Source: Symbiodinium natans (Eukaryota > Sar > Dinophyceae > Suessiales > Symbiodiniaceae). Taken from it: a stretch of DNA of 52,500 nucleotides. Within the stretch, counting starts at the first letter, position 1. The number at the start of each line of letters is the position of its first letter. Below are positions 48,258-52,500 of this stretch, piece by piece. The translations under genes and the position numbers were made by a program. The notes beneath the pieces are model-generated. The model searched no databases. It saw nothing but the letters and a program-made list of their open reading frames with translations, and was not told where the DNA came from. The stretch covers positions 5,001-57,500 of the forward strand of contig CAJNDS010002493.1 in NCBI GenBank assembly GCA_905221605.1. The letters are read 5' to 3'.

Positions 48258-48432
48258 CCCCCCCCCCCCCCCCCCGCCCGCACACCCACCCACACCCACA
48301 CCCACACCCACACCCGCACCCGCACCCCCACCCCCACCCCCACCCCCACCCGCACCCGCACCCCCACCCACACCCACACACCCACACACCCACACACCCA
48401 CACACCCACCCACACACACACACACACACAAG
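48258..48432. repeat. CCCACA/CCCGCA/CCCCCA hexamer array
   Basis: About twenty-five C-rich hexamers ending in a CA dinucleotide run. The TPTPTP, GCGCGC and VCVCVC frames are artefacts. Telomeric heptamers stop being common beyond this point. Confidence 0.9.
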
Positions 48433-48582
48433 GCCGCGTAGTTAATCACCGGGTAATGAAGGACAGTTACTGGGACACCCACCTCACAGACCCCGATAAG
48501 CCGGCATTGGATTAATCTACATTTTGAATCTGAAGCGGACAATGCTGTTTTTAGATGTCTAGATCTGTGTCTTTCTATGCAA

Positions 48583-49345
48583 ATTGTGCGTTTAAAGGGC
48601 AATTAATGTTTTGTTGAGCAACTAATTTATTTATACAGTTGTGTTTGCACGAGGCAAAGCATTAATCAAATAGTGAAACATTTTTCTTGATTCTATGCGA
48701 ATTTAACTACTAGAGTATTTATTAAGCAAAGAGCCCAATTTGACTCAAGTGAATACTGTTTAAGGGAGCATACTCAACCAAGATACGAAATAGGCACGAT
48801 TCTCAACCAAAATATGGCAAAGTGTGCGTTTAAAGGGCAAATAATGCTTTGTTGAGCAACTACCATATTTATAGAATTGTGTTTGTACTAGGCAAAGTAT
48901 GAACCAAATACTATCTGAGAAGTCCGCTGAAATACCTTATGTTTACATATTCATGAAATTCTTCATTTTTGAAATAAAGTTTCTATGCGAATTTAGCTAC
49001 TAGAGTAATTATTAAGCAAATAGCCCAATTTGACTCAAGTCAATACCATTTAAAGGACCATACTCAACCAAAATACGAAATAAGCATCATATTCAACCAA
49101 AATATGGCAAAGTGTGGTTTAAAGGGCAAATAGTGCTTTGTTGAGCAACTAATGCATTGAAACAGTTGTGTTTATACCAGGCAGAGTATTATTGGAATAC
49201 TATCTGCAAAGTCCACTGAAATACCTTATGTTTACATATTCATGAAACAACTTTTTTTGAAATATCCATTCTATGCGAACTCAACTACTTCTTAAGCAAA
49301 TAGCCCAATTTGACTCAAGTGAATACTATTTAAAGGACCATACTC
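48583..49345. repeat. Satellite with ~250-290-bp unit, three copies
   Basis: Copies begin near 48590, 48828 and 49115 with GTGTGCGTTTAAAGGGCAAA-like sequence, followed by TTTGTTGAGCAACTA, CTATGCGAATTTA, AGCCCAATTTGACTCAAGT and ACTCAACCAAAATA in the same order. AT-rich, with stops in all frames. It contrasts sharply with the GC-rich sequence to the left. Confidence 0.88.
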
Positions 49346-49369
49346 AACCAAATACGAAATAAACACTAA

Positions 49370-50095
49370 CGGAAATGGAAGCGGTTCTACCTACATAACA
49401 ATGAAACAAAGATTGCTGAAGTATTCAATAAAGACCACTTATATACTATGTCTGAAAAGCACAATTTGCATAAGCAAGCTTAAAAATGCACAACAATGGA
49501 AATAGAAGCGGTTCTACTTACATAACGATGAAACAAAGATGTCTGAAGTATTTAAGAAAGACCACTTATATACTATGTTTGAAAAACACAACTTGCACAA
49601 TCAGGCCTAAAAAATGCACAAGAATCCTAGAAAAGTACTTAGTGAAGGCCATACACAAGCAAATTCACAAATACAAAAAAGCATCCAAAAGCGCAAACTA
49701 GTCAGGAGAATCTCTGGTGAAGTTTGGATTATAGGGTTTTGGGGTATCCCTGGACGAGCAGGAGGTACGTTTTAAGCAAACAACTTTAAGCAATAAATGC
49801 TTTTTCTCAAGACAAGTATTGCAAATGCTGCTTCTGGATAATTAATCGCTTTTACCAGGCAACTAGTATCCATGCGAATTTAGCTACCAGAGCGCCAAGT
49901 AATGGCTGAATAAGGTCTACTACACTTGAGTACAGCCAAAAGATGCACCAAACACTAGTTTAAAAAAAAGCGAAGCGGTTCTACTTACATAATAACGAAA
50001 CAAATCGTTCTGAAGCACTAGAAAGACCACTTGTATACTATTTCTGAAAAGTACAATTAGCATAAGCACACTTAAAAATGCGTAGTTGTTGCTTC
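49370..50095. repeat. Satellite with ~125-bp unit
   Basis: GAAGCGGTTCTAC...TACATAA...ATGAAACAAAGAT, then AAGACCACTTATATACTATG and AAAGCACAATTTGCATAAGC, recur near 49378, 49505 and 49972. The stretch between the second and third copies (49700-49960) includes fragments of the larger satellite (CTATGCGAATTTAGCTAC). Confidence 0.82.
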
Positions 50096-50107
50096 GTGAC
50101 CGTGAAG

Positions 50108-50328
50108 GCGAACCAAAAAGCCAAAATACCAAAACCAAAAAAAAAAAAACAAAAATACCAAAACAAAAAAAGAACAAAAAAAACCAATTTTCCGGGACTC
50201 TTGGAGAAGCCTCATAGGGACTCCTGAGAATTCCGGAAAATTGGTTTTGTTGGTTCTTTTGGTCTTTTTGGTTTTGGTTTTTTTTAGTTTTTTTTGGTTT
50301 TGTTGTTTTTGGTTTTTTTGTTTTTTCC
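50108..50328. repeat. Large A/T foldback
   Basis: A-rich left arm and T-rich right arm about 75-80 nt each, with a well-conserved core CCAATTTTCCGG...CCGGAAAATTGG and a 34-nt loop containing CTCTTGGAGAAGCCTCATAG. It could form a long hairpin as DNA or RNA. The FFFF-type minus-strand frame over its left arm is not a gene. Confidence 0.8.
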
Positions 50329-50399
50329 CCAGATAGCTTTAGCTATTAGGGGTTCTAGCTAAATAGGACCTTTCGCGTCCGCACCGGCGCAGCGGGCGC

Positions 50400-50860
50400 G
50401 GCGGCATGCAGTCATGCAGTCATGCCGGTGAGGCGGTGCAGCGGCATGCAGGCATGCAGGGATGCAGGCATGCAGGCATGCAGGCATGCAGGCATGCAGG
50501 AGGGGATGCTGGTGCTGGTGGCATGTAGGTGGGGCAGTAGGGAGCGCGGCGTCCGCGGCCGGTGGAAAGGGCGCAGCGGCATGCAGGCACGGGTGCAGGC
50601 ATGTAGGCACGTGGCTTGCATGTGGGGCAGTAGGCAGTGCGGCGTCCGCCCTCCTGCATGCCACTTGCCCCCTGCATGCTTACATGCCTGCACGCCGCAC
50701 GCCTGCACGCCGCCGCGCCCGCGATGCCTGCATGCCGCGCCGCCTCCACCGGCCGGGTGCAGGCGGGAGTGCAGGTGGCATGTAGGTGGGGCAATAGGAA
50801 GCGCGGCGTCTGCGGCTGATGGAGGGGGCGCAGGGGCATGCAGGCATGCAGGCATGTCCT
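50400..50860. repeat. GCATGCAG octamer minisatellite
   Basis: GCATGCAG and GCATGTAG octamers, with a larger ~190-bp unit (GGTGGGGCAGTAGG..GCGCGGCGTC) repeated near 50530, 50625 and 50785 in the same orientation, plus C-rich inverted pieces near 50660-50740. All six frames are open across it. Confidence 0.85.
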
Positions 50861-50944
50861 GAGGTGGACCGTGCTTTATCGTGACTTATAAGTTATAAGC
50901 CATGTACTGGAAATTAAGTAAAGTTAACTTGTAGGTCGTTACAC

Positions 50945-51190
50945 GGGGGTGTGGTGGTGGGGCTGGGTGTGGTGGTGGGGCTGGGTGTGGTGGTGGGGCT
51001 GGTGGGGGGGTGTAGTGGTGGTGGGGGGGTGTGGTGGTGGCGGTGTGGTGGTGGTGGCGGTGTGGTGGTGGTGGGGGGCGTGGTGGTGGGTGTGGTGGTG
51101 GTGGGGGCGTGGTGGTGGGGGTGGTGTGGGTGGTGTGGTGGTGGGGGCGTGGTGGGGGCGTGGTGGGGGTGGGGGTGTGGCGTGGTGGCA
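50945..51190 (+). repeat. GGTGGTGGGG low-complexity array
   Basis: G/T-rich words GTGGTGGTGGGG with little other sequence for 245 bp. Frames reading WWWG or PPHP are artefacts. Confidence 0.9.
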
Positions 51191-51199
51191 AGCTGAGAA

Positions 51200-52500
51200 C
51201 CTGGCTGAGCTAGTATATCCTGAACATGCAGGGTAGCAGATGTGTGCTTGTAGGGCGCAAGAATGGCCGCACGTGGATTCGGCGTTTGCTGATTCATGAC
51301 TGCGTATGTTCTCGCGGTTTAGGAATTGCCCCGCTCGGGTTGGGCTTACAGGACCAGCTTTCTGGTCTTCATGAGTGCACCGCCCTTTTGTCAGAAGTGG
51401 CGCATAGGACTGAGGCCTGCCAATTGTGGCTATGCAGGGATCTCAGATCGATTGGGAATCTGATAGGCCCGTCTGTGAAGAGGACGGGCAAGTAATCTGG
51501 AAAAAGCATCATCAATCTCCGAGGTTTGTGCAAAGGCAACGCCGAAAAGAAGAAGAGGCTGAAGTGGACCGCAAATAATTAGAAGGCAAAGCAGAGAGCG
51601 GACAAAGGGAGCGTGAGGAGAAAGCAGGCACAGTGGAGCAGGAGGGGAGCACTCGGTGTACACAGAGGGGAGTGAGGAAGAGTCTCGGGCCGCAGACGTT
51701 CAAGTTCAGGAGGCCACTCTTCCTGGGGAAACCCCAAAGGCCGCAGTAAAACGACCTCCGTCCCGACCAACCCCGGGGAGGGGGCCTGAAACAAAAGCAT
51801 GACGGGAGCAAGCAGAGAAGCTCAAGTCTCGAGGAACAGGGGTAGGACAGAAGAGAAGGATTGGCTGAGAGACAAAATAGACAGCCGCAAGGCTGAAAAG
51901 GAGACATATATTGCAGGATAACAAAACCGAGCGCCGCTAAACGCGTGCTAAGGAACCGTCCGTTGCTCCAATTCGCAGAGGACAAGCTTTAAAGGGGGAG
52001 TACGAGGGCCATCCATCTGTTTTTGTGGGAGAGATAACCGCAAGGTGGAGAATTGCAGTGACAAGTGGTTGCAATGCGAGCCACGGGGACCTCCAAGCGC
52101 AAAACCCTAGCAGCGTGAGTGAGAAAAGAGAAAAAGAGAAATTTCCTGAAGCTTCGCCTTTGCGGACGGTCCTGTGTTCCGGAGGTCGGGGTTCAAGGGG
52201 TTTTACACTGAGAAAAAGAAAATTGCAGGAGGCACCGTCAGGTCAGTCCAGCACGCCTTCGTCAGGTCGAGGACACCTGTTAATTTTAATCGTTGGCCAA
52301 ACATGTCTCATTCACTTGTACGAGCCTTCTGATTCGGCAACACCAAAACATGTGAAGCGGAGTGCCACAAGAAAGAAAGAAAATTTCTATTTATTCTCAG
52401 AGAGCCTCCCCAGCTTTCTGGGGTCTTCGCCGGCGTAATGGTGTTTTTGGTTTTTCTACTGTCCCGTGTATGCGATTTTGGTTGTATTTTCGTCTACGCC
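51200..52500. other. Unrecognised right-end region, open frames on both strands
   Basis: Non-repetitive sequence with a plus-strand frame at 52025-52438 (starts MGEITARWRIAVTSG, lysine-rich, no domain seen) and a minus-strand frame at 51512-51985. Around 51630-51800 one plus frame reads acidic and proline-rich (TEGSEEESRAADVQVQE, later AVKRPPSRPTPGRG). That composition could suit a decayed retrotransposon spacer, but nothing decisive is visible. No telomeric heptamer arrays occur here. Confidence 0.3.

Noticed and set aside
50359-50862. Overlapping frames of 100-147 codons on both strands (ACLHACMP and MQACRHAG peptides)
   Set aside because: All arise from GCATGCAG octamers. Six simultaneously open frames show the signal is repeat-driven.
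51400-51800. Possible Copia-type retrotransposon fragment
   Set aside because: Only an acidic, proline-rich composition hints at it. No reverse transcriptase, integrase or protease motif is visible and stops interrupt the frame.

Overview
This window looks like nuclear DNA of a microbial eukaryote, most probably a dinoflagellate-type alga. Telomere-type heptamers (TTTAGGG/CCCTAAA) are scattered in both orientations from the left edge to about 47 kb. Coding sequence occurs only as very short exons (26-260 nt). Every intron I could resolve by reading frame starts with GC or GA rather than GT, ends in AG, and is followed by G in most cases. The dinoflagellate reading is inference from the heptamer, the splice-site style and a TKL-type kinase. 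I saw no rRNA, tRNA, CRISPR, operon or bacterial signal. Long continuous reading frames are almost all translations of simple repeats.

Layout. 0-1 kb: GGGTTCATA-type nonamers. 1.1-5.3 kb: scattered minus-strand exons of an unidentified gene between telomeric tracts. 5.5-7.5 kb: a 1,070-bp-offset duplication with CCCTGG arrays. 10.0-13.7 kb: minus-strand TKL-like protein kinase in at least nine exons. 14.6-16.8 kb: plus-strand unidentified gene. 17.6-21.6 kb: minus-strand unidentified gene with eight phase-consistent exons plus two related 51-nt exons. 22.1-23.0 kb: three adjacent tandem-repeat arrays. 23-25 kb: AT-rich foldback sequence and a possible zinc-knuckle exon. 25-32 kb: mostly minus-strand exons and a GGGGCTTA array. 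33.2-35.8 kb: plus-strand exons. 36.4-37.0 kb: minus exons. 37.7-40.2 kb: plus exons. 40.6-43.3 kb: minus exons. 44-44.6 kb: plus exons. 45.2-46.5 kb: minus-strand gene. 47-47.8 kb: exon candidates on both strands. 48.3-51.2 kb: hexamer arrays, a ~250-290-bp and a ~125-bp satellite, a long A/T foldback, GCATGCAG repeats and GGTGG repeats. 51.2-52.5 kb: unrecognised sequence with open frames on both strands.

The main result is how the pieces fit together. Introns here are built from repeats. One class is telomeric heptamer tracts, at least two of which are flanked by 14-15 bp exact direct repeats. The other class is at least six families of short (~90-220 bp) dispersed elements, mostly with terminal inverted repeats, with further copies outside recognised genes. 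Removing these repeats restores open frames with matching codon phase across many consecutive junctions. This suggests two routes of intron gain working in the same genome: introner-like DNA elements, and insertions of telomeric sequence. Apart from the kinase, I could not identify the proteins.
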